64,000 nt of DNA from Streptomyces olindensis (GTDB lineage Bacteria > Actinomycetota > Actinomycetes > Streptomycetales > Streptomycetaceae). The notes below the pieces were generated by a model. The model did no database searches. It worked only from the letters and a program-made list of their open reading frames with translations, and had not been told where the DNA came from. Position 1 is the first letter of the stretch, and every line of letters begins with the position of its first letter. The position numbers and the translations under genes were made by a program. The stretch is from the NCBI GenBank assembly GCA_000696115.1, contig JJOH01000019.1, positions 186,001-250,000 on the forward strand, written 5' to 3'. Shown piece after piece: positions 16,964 to 25,025 of this stretch.

Positions 16964-16970
16964 CGCCTGG

Positions 16971-18311
16971 TCAGTCTTCCGGGAGCAGTTCGCCGGTGCG
17001 CACGGGCCGCCCGGTCTCGAAGCTCCGGTTGGCCGCCAGGCCCACGGCCAGGGCCAGCGCTCCGTCGCGCTCGGTGGCCGTCGGGTGGGTCGCCGCCGCG
17101 GTGTCCGCCGCACGGGTCGGGTCGGCGGGTCCGAACAGCGCGTCGAGCATGCGCGGGTCACCGCCGCCGTGTGCCTCGTGGGCGACCGCGAGCGGCACGT
17201 CCACCGGAGGCTGCCACAGCGGGCGCAGGGTCAGGCGGGCGCCGCCCGTGTGTTCCGCCGCCGTGTCCCCGTGCAGGGCGCCCGCGGCCGACGCGACCCG
17301 GGTCAGGGGTGGCTGCCAGCGGCTCTCCTCGACCTCCAGCTCCAGCCGGCCCCCGCTGCCGTTGAACATCACCCGGTAGCCCTCCCACGGGGCGTAGGCG
17401 GTCAGGTGGTACGTCATCGTCGCGCCGCGCGCGTAGCGCACGAGGACGGACATGTCGTCCTCGATGGTGACCGGCCCGTCGAAGACGTTCCGGTCGCGCA
17501 GGTAGCCGTCGTCGCGCTCGGCGTCGAGGTAGAGGGCGCGCAGGGTGTCGTTGGCCGCGAGGTCCAGGGCGAAGGGGTCGTCGGCGGCCCGGTCGGCGCC
17601 GTGGGCGCGGTGGTAGTCCCGGCGCAGTCCGTGCCGCTCCCCCGCCTCGCGGCCGTAGAAACCGAGCCGTCCGTAGCCGAAGGCCTCCGCGGGCTCGTCG
17701 GCGAGCCACCAGTTGACCAGGTCGAAGTGGTGCGAGGACTTGTGCACCAGCAGGCCGCCGCTGTGCCGCTTCTCGCGGTGCCAGCGGCGGAAGTAGTCGG
17801 CGCCGTGCCGCACGTCGAGCAGCCACTCGAAGTGCACCGACAGCACCTCGCCGATCGCGCCGTCGGCGAGCAGGGCGCGGACCTTCTCGTGCACGGGGTT
17901 GAAGCGGTAGTTGAAGGCGACGGTCAGGGAGTTGCCGGTCTCGCGGACGGTGCCGAGGATGCGGGCGCAGCGCTCGGCGTCGACGGTCATCGGCTTCTCG
18001 GTGACGACCCGGCAGCCCGCGCGCAGGGCCGGGACGATGTAGCGGTCGTGCTCGGCGTCGACGGTGGTGACGACGACCTCGTCGATGTCCTCCTTCGCCA
18101 GCAGGTCGGCGAAGCGGTCCGGCTCCCACACGGCGGCCGCCGGTGCGCCGGCCTCGGCCAGCAGGCGGTTGTGGAAGGCCATCCGGGTCGGGCTGGGGTC
18201 GCAGAGCGCGGCCACCAGGTGGCCGGGGCGTGCGGCGAGGCCGCGGGTGAAGAGCTGGGCCCGGTGGCCGGTGCCGACGACGGCTGCGCGCAGGACGGGA
18301 GTTCGGCTCAT
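16971..18311 (-). CDS. Gfo/Idh/MocA family oxidoreductase
   Basis: A 446-residue NAD(P)-dependent dehydrogenase. The N-terminal Rossmann fold has AAVVGTGHRAQLF (GxGxxA variant) and VTEKPMTVDAERCARIL, where EKP carries the conserved lysine. HKSSHHFDLVNWWL supplies the catalytic-region histidine. The family oxidises or epimerises sugars, inositols or glycosides. The protein is longer than the usual 340-400 residues, with inserts in the C-terminal beta sheet. A GAAAGCGCTTG operator-like site lies 46 bases upstream, identical to one before the importer at the left end. This suggests common control by a LacI-type sugar repressor. Confidence 0.9.
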   Translation of the reverse strand: MSRTPVLRAAVVGTGHRAQLFTRGLAARPGHLVAALCDPSPTRMAFHNRLLAEAGAPAAAVWEPDRFADLLAKEDIDEVVVTTVDAEHDRYIVPALRAGCRVVTEKPMTVDAERCARILGTVRETGNSLTVAFNYRFNPVHEKVRALLADGAIGEVLSVHFEWLLDVRHGADYFRRWHREKRHSGGLLVHKSSHHFDLVNWWLADEPAEAFGYGRLGFYGREAGERHGLRRDYHRAHGADRAADDPFALDLAANDTLRALYLDAERDDGYLRDRNVFDGPVTIEDDMSVLVRYARGATMTYHLTAYAPWEGYRVMFNGSGGRLELEVEESRWQPPLTRVASAAGALHGDTAAEHTGGARLTLRPLWQPPVDVPLAVAHEAHGGGDPRMLDALFGPADPTRAADTAAATHPTATERDGALALAVGLAANRSFETGRPVRTGELLPED

Positions 18312-18356
18312 GGCAGGTGACCTTTCCCGGGGAGGGGCCGTCCACTCCCCGGAGCC

Positions 18357-18367
18357 GAAAGCGCTTG
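18357..18367. promoter_or_regulatory. LacI-type operator-like palindrome AAGCGCTT, second copy
   Basis: GAAAGCGCTTG is identical to the site at 2314-2324, and it has the same orientation relative to its gene. It sits in the 67-base space before the Gfo/Idh/MocA start. Steric block of that promoter is the likely mode. Confidence 0.5.
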
Positions 18368-18378
18368 CGGGAAGGCGG

Positions 18379-18759
18379 TCAGAGGGTGACGCGCAGGCCC
18401 ACGGTGCCGTCCACGCCCCGCCGCAGCCGGCTGCCGAGCAGGGTGAGCCGGCCGGTGAGGCCGTACTTGCGGGCGATCAGCTCGCGGTAGCGGGCGGTGG
18501 TGGCCGCGTCGCAGATCTCGGCGGTCGCGGGCACCTGGTCGCCGGTGGGGTTGCCGCGCGCGTCGCAGGGGCCGACCAGGATGTCGGGGCGGTTGCGGAT
18601 CCGCTTCACCTTCCAGGAGTCGGCGGGTGTCCAGACGCCGAGCGCGTCGCCGTCCCGTACCACCCAGACCGGGGTGGCGACCGGCGTGCCGTTCCTGCGG
18701 TAGCTGGTGATCAGCAGGTATTTGCCCGTGGCCAGTCGGTCCAGCGCCGTGTCGTCCAT
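18379..18759 (-). CDS. PPOX-class F420/FMN-dependent oxidoreductase
   Basis: A 126-residue split-barrel protein. YLLITSYRRNGTPVATPVWV is the N-terminal strand pair typical of pyridoxamine-5'-phosphate-oxidase-like F420-dependent enzymes. ADSWKVKRIRNRPDILVGPC carries the conserved Lys and Arg residues of the cofactor phosphate site. The end (RYRELIARKYGLTGRL) is the usual family C-terminus. Actinobacterial members use F420 or FMN and may reduce small organic molecules. No cofactor pathway is near. Confidence 0.85.
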   Translation of the reverse strand: MDDTALDRLATGKYLLITSYRRNGTPVATPVWVVRDGDALGVWTPADSWKVKRIRNRPDILVGPCDARGNPTGDQVPATAEICDAATTARYRELIARKYGLTGRLTLLGSRLRRGVDGTVGLRVTL

Positions 18760-18789
18760 GCCGGGCAGTGTACGAGCGCCCGCCCGGCC

Positions 18790-19968
18790 TCAGTCCAGCG
18801 CCGCCGCCATCCTCCGCACCGCCTCCGTGATCACCTCGCGGGAGGTCGCCAGGTTGAGGCGGACGTGCCCGGCGCCGCCGGTGCCGAAGGGGATGCCGGA
18901 GTTGAGGGCGACCCGGCCGCGGCGCAGGAAGACGTCCGCCGGGTCGTCGCCGAGGCCGAGGGCGCGGCAGTCGAGCCAGGCGAGGTAGGTGGCGTCGCCC
19001 GGGCGGTAGCGGATGGCGGGCAGGTGCTCGGCCAGCAGGTCCGCGAGCAGCCGCCGATTGGTGTCGAGCCCGGCCAGCAGGGCGTCCAGCCAGGCGACGC
19101 CGTCGCGCAGGGCGGCGGTGTGGGCGATGATGCCGACGTGGCTGGGGCCGTGACCGACCTCCTCGGGCATCCGGGCCAGGTCGGCGGCGGCGTCGGGCCC
19201 GGCGACGGCGAGGGCGGCCTTGAGCCCGGCCAGGTTCCACGCCTTCGAGGCCGACATCAACGACAGGCCGCGCTCGCCGCCGGGCACGCTCAGGTACGGC
19301 ACGAACCGCGCGTCGCCCACCACGAGCGGCGCGTGGATCTCGTCGGCGACGACACGCACGCCGTACCGCTCGGCGAGCGCGGCGACGGCGGACAGCTCCT
19401 CGGCCGTGTGCACGGTTCCGGTCGGGTTGTGGGGGCTGCACAGCAGGAGGGCGGCCCGGCGCCCGTCCGCGACGGCCTGCCGGAAGGTCTCCTCCAGGAC
19501 GCCGGGGTCGATGCGGCCGTCCGCGCCGAGCGGGGCCTGAACCACCCGACGGTCCATGTGCTCCAGGAAGTGGTAGAACGGCGGGTACACCGGCGAGTTC
19601 ACGACCACCGCGTCCCCGTACCCGGTGACCAGCTTGAGCATCTCGACCACGCCCAGCATGACGTCGGGCACGATCGCGGTGCGCTCCACCGCGAGGCCGT
19701 CCCAGTCCCACCGCTTCTCGGCGAAGGCGGCCAGGGCCTGCGCGTAGGCGGTGCCGGCGGGGTAGCCGGTGTCGCCGAGCTCCAGCGCGTCGGTGACGGC
19801 GCGTACGACGGGCTCGGCGAGCGGGACGTCCATCTCGGCCACCCACAGCGGCAGCACGTCCTCGGGGTAGGTGCGCCACTTCATGCTGGTACGGCGCCTG
19901 AGGCGGTCGAGGGTGAGGAGCTGCAGGGGGTTCGGTTCACCGGACGTCTCGTGCGGGATCCTGGTCAT
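18790..19968 (-). CDS. MalY/PatB family pyridoxal-phosphate lyase/aminotransferase
   Basis: A 392-residue class I/II aminotransferase-fold enzyme. LPLWVAEMDVPLAEPVV near residue 40-56 is the MalY/PatB signature. CSPHNPTGTVHTAEEL is the substrate/cofactor Asn region, and SASKAWNLAGLKAAL holds the Schiff-base lysine. PatB-type members cleave cystathionine and related C-S bonds; MalY also represses maltose genes in Escherichia coli. The ATG at 19968 is chosen because the longer frame from 20118 overlaps the divergent DUF3800 gene. The two divergent starts are only 24 bases apart. Confidence 0.9.
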   Translation of the reverse strand: MTRIPHETSGEPNPLQLLTLDRLRRRTSMKWRTYPEDVLPLWVAEMDVPLAEPVVRAVTDALELGDTGYPAGTAYAQALAAFAEKRWDWDGLAVERTAIVPDVMLGVVEMLKLVTGYGDAVVVNSPVYPPFYHFLEHMDRRVVQAPLGADGRIDPGVLEETFRQAVADGRRAALLLCSPHNPTGTVHTAEELSAVAALAERYGVRVVADEIHAPLVVGDARFVPYLSVPGGERGLSLMSASKAWNLAGLKAALAVAGPDAAADLARMPEEVGHGPSHVGIIAHTAALRDGVAWLDALLAGLDTNRRLLADLLAEHLPAIRYRPGDATYLAWLDCRALGLGDDPADVFLRRGRVALNSGIPFGTGGAGHVRLNLATSREVITEAVRRMAAALD

Positions 19969-19992
19969 GGGCACACGATAGGGGGCCGTGCG

Positions 19993-20982
19993 GTGACCGG
20001 GAATCTTGAGGACGGGGAGCGGGGGGCGGCCACGGGCCGGTTCCTGGAGATCGCCTGTGACGAGTCGGGCTCGGACGGCGAGAACCTCACCGGCGGCAAC
20101 ACGGACGTGTTCGCGCACGCCAGTGTGTCGCTGCCCGTGACGGCGGCAGCGGCGGCCGTGCGCGAGATCCGGGGCCGGATCCGCTCACCGGCCGAGGAGT
20201 ACAAGGCGACCCACCTGCTGCGGGAGAAGCATCGCGCGGTCCTGGAGTGGCTGCTCGCGCCGGACGGTCCGGTCCACGGGCGGGCGCGGGTGCACCTCAT
20301 GGAGAAGTCGTTCTTCGTGGTGGACCGGGCCGTCGGCCTGCTGCTGGGCGATCCGGCCGCGGCCGTCACCCTCTTCCGGGCCGGACACCGGACCTTCGGG
20401 GAGGAGGGCTGGCGGGCGTTCCTGGAGGCGGCCAACCGACTGCTGCGGGTCCGCCACGACGGGGACCCGGTGGAGGCCTTCTACGGCACGGTCGACGCCC
20501 TGCGCCGGGACCGTCCGCGCTCGGACGCCGCGGAGATCCTGGAGCAGCTGGCGGCGACCCGGCCCAGGGCGGTCTCCTACCGGGCGGAGTTCCTCGCCGG
20601 GCCGCCGCTGATCCCGGTGCTCGACCCGCTGCTCCCGGCGATCGTGCGGACGGCCGCGCTGTGGAGCGGGGACGGGCGGCCGGTCCGGCTGGTGCACGAC
20701 CGGCAGAACATGCTGACGCCGGACCGCGTCGCGTGGATCGAGGAGGCGGCCCGGCGAGCCGGGGTCGGTCTCGCGGGGCTGCGGCTCGTCGTGGCGCGCG
20801 AGGACGCACGGGTGCAGGTGGCGGACTTCCTGGCCGGAATCGCCCGCAAGATCGCTTCCGATGAGCTGAACGGGCGCGGGGATCCGGCGCTCACCGCTCT
20901 GCTGCGGCCCTACGTCGATCCGGCCTCGGTGTGGGGCGACGCGCGGAGCCGGGCCCTGCTCGCCGACCCGGTGGCGGGCTGA
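19993..20982 (+). CDS. DUF3800-like (RNase H fold) protein
   Basis: A 329-residue protein from GTG 19993. FLEIACDESGSDGENLTGGN near residues 17-36 carries the acidic DES motif seen at the start of DUF3800 proteins. VQVADFLAGIARKIASDEL near residue 276-294 matches their terminal helix, where an Asp completes a putative RNase-H-like acidic site. A second Asp pair lies at LVHDRQNML. DUF3800 proteins occur singly and in phage or defence islands, and few have a proven activity. There are no other mobile-element signs around this copy. The gene is divergent from the MalY-type lyase. Confidence 0.68.
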   Translation: MTGNLEDGERGAATGRFLEIACDESGSDGENLTGGNTDVFAHASVSLPVTAAAAAVREIRGRIRSPAEEYKATHLLREKHRAVLEWLLAPDGPVHGRARVHLMEKSFFVVDRAVGLLLGDPAAAVTLFRAGHRTFGEEGWRAFLEAANRLLRVRHDGDPVEAFYGTVDALRRDRPRSDAAEILEQLAATRPRAVSYRAEFLAGPPLIPVLDPLLPAIVRTAALWSGDGRPVRLVHDRQNMLTPDRVAWIEEAARRAGVGLAGLRLVVAREDARVQVADFLAGIARKIASDELNGRGDPALTALLRPYVDPASVWGDARSRALLADPVAG

Positions 20983-21105
20983 CGGCTCAAAAGATCACGC
21001 GTGCGGTGAACACGGCAGGGCTGCGGCCCGTATGGATGAGGGGCGCTCAACTCAAGGAGGGCCCCGCGGTGTTCACACCGTGATGTTCTGGTTCGGGAGC
21101 CATGC

Positions 21106-22458
21106 ATGAGGCACGCACGACGACGGGTCGTCCGGCGAGTGACACGGCTGGCGGCCGTCGGCGGACTCCTCCTCGGAGGAGCGATGGTCACACGCGCCGT
21201 GGCGAGCGAGCCCCCGGACCCCTCGATCGGCGTCCCGTACTCCGCGCGGCCCGCCACCGGCATGGGCACCGACCTCGTGTCCCGGCTCGGGACCTCCCGC
21301 ACGGCGGGCAGCTGGGTCGACTCGGCCGGGCGGCCGGTCGTCGCGGTCACCGACGAGAAGGCCGCCGCCGAGGTGGAGCGCGCCGGGGCCCGGGCGAAGA
21401 TGGTCCGCCACAGCATGAGCGACCTCAAGTCCGCGACGGCCACGCTGCGTTCGGCCCCCAGAGTGGCGGGTACGGCGTGGGCCCTGGACTACAAGAGCAA
21501 CGAGGTGGTCGTCCGGGGTGACAGCACCGTCTCCGCCGCCGACTGGTCCCGGCTGACCGAGGTCGCGGAGGGCATCGGCGGTTTCGTGCGCATGGAGCGC
21601 ACCGAGGGCAGGTTCACGACGCGGATCAACGGCGCGGAGCCGATCCTGTCGACGGCCGGGCGCTGTTCGGCGGGGTTCAACGTCACCGACGGGAAGAGCG
21701 ACTACATCCTCACGGCCGGGCACTGCGGACCCGACGGTTCCGTGTGGTTCTCCGACGACCGGGGCCGGGACCAGGTCGGCACCTCGCTCAGGGGGAGCTT
21801 CCCCGGCGACGACTACTCCCTGGTGAAGTACGACAGCGGCCGCGCGGGCGAGGGCGCGGACGTCGTGGCCGTCGGGGACGGCAAGGGCGTGCGGATCACG
21901 GGCGTGGCCGATCCGGAGGTCGGGCAGAAGATCTTCCGCAGCGGCAGCACCAGCGGGCTGCGCGAGGGGGAGGTGACCGCGCTGAACGCGACGGTCAACT
22001 ACCCCGAGGGGACGGTCACCGGGCTCATCGAGACGAACGTGTGCGCCGAACCGGGCGACAGCGGCGGCCCGATGTTCGCGGACGGGATCGCGCTGGGCCT
22101 GACGTCCGGCGGCAGCGGGGACTGCGCGCAGGGGGGTACGACGTTCTTCCAGCCGGTGACGAAGGCGCTGACCGAGCTGGACGTCAAGCTGATCGTGGCC
22201 AAGCAGGCCGGGGGCGGCACCGGTGCCGCGCCCGCGCCGTCGGCCCCGCAGGGCGCCGCCGCCTCGCCCGGTTCGTCGGCGCCGGTGACGGGCGAGGACG
22301 TGTCGGGCCTGCTGACCCGGCTCGGTGATCCGCGCAACGTGGGTCCCGGCCTGCTGGTCATCGCGGGCAGTCTGGTCGCGCTGGTGGCGACCCGGTGGAT
22401 CCGCGCCGAGCAGGACCGCAAGGCGTATCGGCAGTACTACTCGGCCACCTGGGGGTGA
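21106..22458 (+). CDS. Membrane-tethered S1 (streptogrisin-like) serine protease
   Basis: A 450-residue exported protease. A basic N-terminus and hydrophobic stretch (about residues 12-35) form the signal. A pro-region of about 150 residues precedes the catalytic domain. The triad is complete: His in LTAGHCGPDG, Asp in DDYSLVKYD and Ser in EPGDSGGPMF. Two cysteine pairs (CSAGF/GHCG and NVCAEPGD/SGDCAQGG) suggest disulphides. After a Pro/Ala linker comes a C-terminal membrane helix (GPGLLVIAGSLVALVATRWI) and a cytoplasmic basic tail, so the enzyme should remain on the cell surface. Most streptogrisins lack this anchor. Confidence 0.88.
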   Translation: MRHARRRVVRRVTRLAAVGGLLLGGAMVTRAVASEPPDPSIGVPYSARPATGMGTDLVSRLGTSRTAGSWVDSAGRPVVAVTDEKAAAEVERAGARAKMVRHSMSDLKSATATLRSAPRVAGTAWALDYKSNEVVVRGDSTVSAADWSRLTEVAEGIGGFVRMERTEGRFTTRINGAEPILSTAGRCSAGFNVTDGKSDYILTAGHCGPDGSVWFSDDRGRDQVGTSLRGSFPGDDYSLVKYDSGRAGEGADVVAVGDGKGVRITGVADPEVGQKIFRSGSTSGLREGEVTALNATVNYPEGTVTGLIETNVCAEPGDSGGPMFADGIALGLTSGGSGDCAQGGTTFFQPVTKALTELDVKLIVAKQAGGGTGAAPAPSAPQGAAASPGSSAPVTGEDVSGLLTRLGDPRNVGPGLLVIAGSLVALVATRWIRAEQDRKAYRQYYSATWG

Positions 22459-22497
22459 CACCGGTTCCGGCACGTCACCGGGTACCCCGGTCACCCC
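22452..22497. terminator. Hairpin between convergent protease and transporter genes
   Basis: GGGGTGAC at 22452-22459 pairs with GTCACCCC at 22490-22497, and inside this ACCGGG/CCCGGT pair at 22477-22491. It overlaps both 3' gene ends and could end transcription in both directions. Confidence 0.45.
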
Positions 22498-23354
22498 AGG
22501 GTGAGCAGCACCGTCGCGACTCCGGCTCCCAGCAGTCCCCTCACCTGGCGGCGGCTGATCCGCTCGCGCAGGAGGGCGAGGCCGAGGACGACGGGCAGCG
22601 CCGGATAGAGGGAGGCGAGGACGACGGCCACGGCCAGCAACTGCCGCTGGGCGGCGAGCAGATACAGCACGAGGCCGAGTGCCGCCCCGGCCCCGATGAG
22701 GACGGCCTGGAGGCAGCGGACCGGCGGCAGCTTCAGCCGGCGGGCGTGGCGGGCGGCGTCCGGCAGCAGGACGAGGACCGCGGCGACCCGGCCCGCCGCG
22801 ACGGGCCACAGCCCGCTCCCGGGGTCCGCCTGGCCGAGGGCGAGGTACTGCACGGCCACGCCCGCGCTGGCGAGCAGCCCGTCCGCCGTGCCCTTCCCGG
22901 TGCCTGCGTCCGGGCTCCCGGCAGCTTCCGAGCCGCGGACTCCGCCCCGGCCTCCGGCGACGAACCACAGCGAGGGCACCGTGACGGCGATGCCGAGCCA
23001 GGCGACGGCGCCGGGACGGTCGCCGAGGAGGAGCACCCCGCACAGCACCGACAGCGCCACGCCGGTGACGGCGCTCACGGGCACGACGACGCTCATGGCG
23101 CCGCGGCTCAGCCCGCGGTTGAGGAACCGCATGGCGACACCGCTGCCGACGCCGGACAGCGCGCCCCACAGCAGGTCGGTGGGGTGGACGGAGTCGGCGG
23201 GCAGGAGGAGTGCGGCGGCGCAGGCGAGCAGGAGGCCGCCCAGCTGGCCGAGGAAGGTGACGGCGGCGTGGTGGACGCGCCGGGACAGCAGACCGCCGGC
23301 GAAGTCGACGATGCCGTAGACAACGGCCGAGGAAAGTGCGAGAAGGGCACCCAT
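22491..23354 (-). CDS. EamA/DMT-superfamily transporter
   Basis: A 287-residue integral membrane protein with about ten short helices in two similar halves, as in EamA drug/metabolite transporters. The first helix (ALLALSSAVVYGIVDFAGGL) and the RFLNRGLSRGAMSVVVPVSA segment are typical. The last half ends LYPALPVVLGLALLRERISR, the usual final motif. The cargo could be an amino acid, nucleoside or metabolite and cannot be predicted. A Gly-rich cytoplasmic loop (GRGGVRGSEAAGSP) joins the halves. Confidence 0.88.
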   Translation of the reverse strand: MGALLALSSAVVYGIVDFAGGLLSRRVHHAAVTFLGQLGGLLLACAAALLLPADSVHPTDLLWGALSGVGSGVAMRFLNRGLSRGAMSVVVPVSAVTGVALSVLCGVLLLGDRPGAVAWLGIAVTVPSLWFVAGGRGGVRGSEAAGSPDAGTGKGTADGLLASAGVAVQYLALGQADPGSGLWPVAAGRVAAVLVLLPDAARHARRLKLPPVRCLQAVLIGAGAALGLVLYLLAAQRQLLAVAVVLASLYPALPVVLGLALLRERISRRQVRGLLGAGVATVLLTLG

Positions 23355-23410
23355 TGGATCAGGGGTGCCCCGGGACGAGGCTCCGATGCGTCAGGGGGCC
23401 TGGAGGAGGT

Positions 23411-23584
23411 TCACGCCGCCGGAGCCGACTGCGGGACCGCGGCGGCCCACTCCAGGACGAGCCGCTGGTATTCCTCGCGCTGCTCGACGCTCAGTGTCCC
23501 GCCCGACCGGCGCCACAGGGCCCGGATCTCCTCGTTGACCTCGTCAGCCGATCGCTGGGAAGAGGATTCAACAGTGGTGGACAT
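23411..23584 (-). CDS. Small hypothetical protein (57 aa)
   Basis: Reading from ATG 23584, 57 residues; in-frame ATG 23596 would add four. The sequence is helical and amphipathic (VNEEIRALWRRSGGTLSVEQ, then YQRLVLEWAAAV), with no signal. Coding bias is good, but no strong ribosome site is seen, so a leaderless message is possible. It lies 57 bases before the DMT gene start and may be co-transcribed. I do not recognise the family. Confidence 0.6.
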   Translation of the reverse strand: MSTTVESSSQRSADEVNEEIRALWRRSGGTLSVEQREEYQRLVLEWAAAVPQSAPAA

Positions 23585-23696
23585 GGTGTGAAGCATACGT
23601 CGCCGCAAGTGAAGACGGCGTGAGTAATCGTGAGTTAAACGGTCATTTCGGACAGTGTTGCTGATCACGTCCATCTCCCGGTAAACGTGAGCCTGT

Positions 23697-24857
23697 TCAC
23701 GCTTCGGCCGACCCCAGCACCAGCACCTTGATGGCCAATACGGCCGCGCCGCGTGCCCAATCGTGAAAATCGGACACCTTGGTCTCCAGCTCGACCGGGG
23801 CGGCCAGCGGGTGCCGCTGGTCGCGGACGGTCTCCTCGACCGTCTTGCCGGCCACGTCCATCAGCCCGACCCCCTCCCCCGCGAGCAGGATCCTCTGCGG
23901 CATCACGAAGTTGGAGATCTGCGCGACGAGCGTCCCCAGGGCGCGCGCGGCCTCCTCCACGACCCGGGCGGGCACCGGGTCCCCGGCGGCGGCCAGCGCG
24001 AGGATCTCCTCGTAGGTCCGGTCGACGCCGGTGGCGGCCTGGACCTGGTAGCGGATGTTGGGGATGGTCAGCATCGAGACGGCACTGCCGCGCCGGCCGT
24101 CGGGGGTGAGCGGCCCGTTGGGGTCCACGATCCAGTGGCGGCCGAAGCCGCGGTCCTCCTCCGCGAAGGGCACCCGCTTGCCGCCCAGGACGAGCCCGTA
24201 GCCGAGGCCGGCGCCGATGGTGAGCACGACGAAGCGCTCCAGACCGCGCCCGGCGCCGAACCAGGTCTCGGCGTCGACCAGGGCCGCGACGTCGTTCTCG
24301 ACGACCACCGGCAACCCGGTGCGCTCCTCGACGAGTTCGGCCAGGGGGACGTCCCGCCACAGCAGGAAGGGCGACTCGCCGACCACGGCACGATCCTGGA
24401 CGAAACCGCCGACCCCGATACCGATCCCGGCGAGCCGAGGGTGGCCGACGGCCAGTTCGGCGGTCATCGCGGCGAGCACGTCGGCGACCTCCGCGGGGTC
24501 GTGGGTGGTGAGCGGACGGTCGTGGCGGGCGACGACATGGCTTCGCAGCGTGGTGACGACGCCGTACACCATGTCCTCGGTGATCTTGTAGCCGAGGAAG
24601 TAGCCGGAGTCGGCGACGACGTCCAGCGGCTGTGAAGGCCGGCCCTGGCGCGCCTCCGCCGGTACGCCCGCCTCGGCCACCTCGACCAGCAGACCCGACT
24701 CGATCAGCGGCTTGGTCAGCCGTGTGAGGCTCCCGGCCGACAGGCCCAGCCTGCGGGCGAGTTCGCTGCGCGACAGCGGCCCGTTGACGAGCACCTCGAT
24801 CGCCACCGAGCGCTCCCCCGGGCTCAGCGGCAGCCAGCCGGCGGTGCCTGCGGTCAT
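23697..24857 (-). CDS. ROK family transcriptional repressor of the adjacent sugar operon
   Basis: A 386-residue ROK regulator. Residues 14-65 form the winged helix (SRSELARRLGLSAGSLTRLT). The ROK domain follows, with GIGIGVGGFVQD, ENDVAALVDAETWFGAG and LTIGAGLGYGLVLGGK. The Cys-rich zinc motif typical of ROK kinases is not evident, fitting a regulator. It is divergent from a complete sugar ABC operon, separated by 168 bases that hold three TTTCGC-type repeats. It most likely represses that operon and itself until a sugar or sugar phosphate binds. Confidence 0.9.
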   Translation of the reverse strand: MTAGTAGWLPLSPGERSVAIEVLVNGPLSRSELARRLGLSAGSLTRLTKPLIESGLLVEVAEAGVPAEARQGRPSQPLDVVADSGYFLGYKITEDMVYGVVTTLRSHVVARHDRPLTTHDPAEVADVLAAMTAELAVGHPRLAGIGIGVGGFVQDRAVVGESPFLLWRDVPLAELVEERTGLPVVVENDVAALVDAETWFGAGRGLERFVVLTIGAGLGYGLVLGGKRVPFAEEDRGFGRHWIVDPNGPLTPDGRRGSAVSMLTIPNIRYQVQAATGVDRTYEEILALAAAGDPVPARVVEEAARALGTLVAQISNFVMPQRILLAGEGVGLMDVAGKTVEETVRDQRHPLAAPVELETKVSDFHDWARGAAVLAIKVLVLGSAEA

Positions 24858-24880
24858 CAGCGTTCTGCTCCCTCACCTTT

Positions 24881-24980
24881 TTTTCGCACTGAAACCAACA
24901 TGACCACTCTACGGCGCTGATGGTTCCTGCGAAAAGATGTTTGCACCCCTCTTGACGCCGCAATTGTTTCGCGCCAAAAG
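24881..24980. promoter_or_regulatory. Divergent control region with three TTTCGC-type sites
   Basis: TTTTCGCACTGAAAC (24881-24895), the reverse-oriented GTTCCTGCGAAAAG (24923-24936) and GTTTCGCGCCAAAAG (24966-24980) share TTTCGC followed by A-rich ends. A possible -35, TTGACG, lies at 24953. The arrangement suits a ROK repressor covering both promoters. Confidence 0.55.
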
Positions 24981-25025
24981 TAAGTCCCGCCAGAGGACGA
25001 GCCGCCGCATGCGAGGGAGTCTCCC

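Noticed and set aside
21061..21105. Possible hairpin with GTGTTCAC and GTGAACAC around 21007-21080 as a terminator for the DUF3800 gene
   Set aside because: The arms are more than 50 bases apart and short, so a functional terminator is doubtful.
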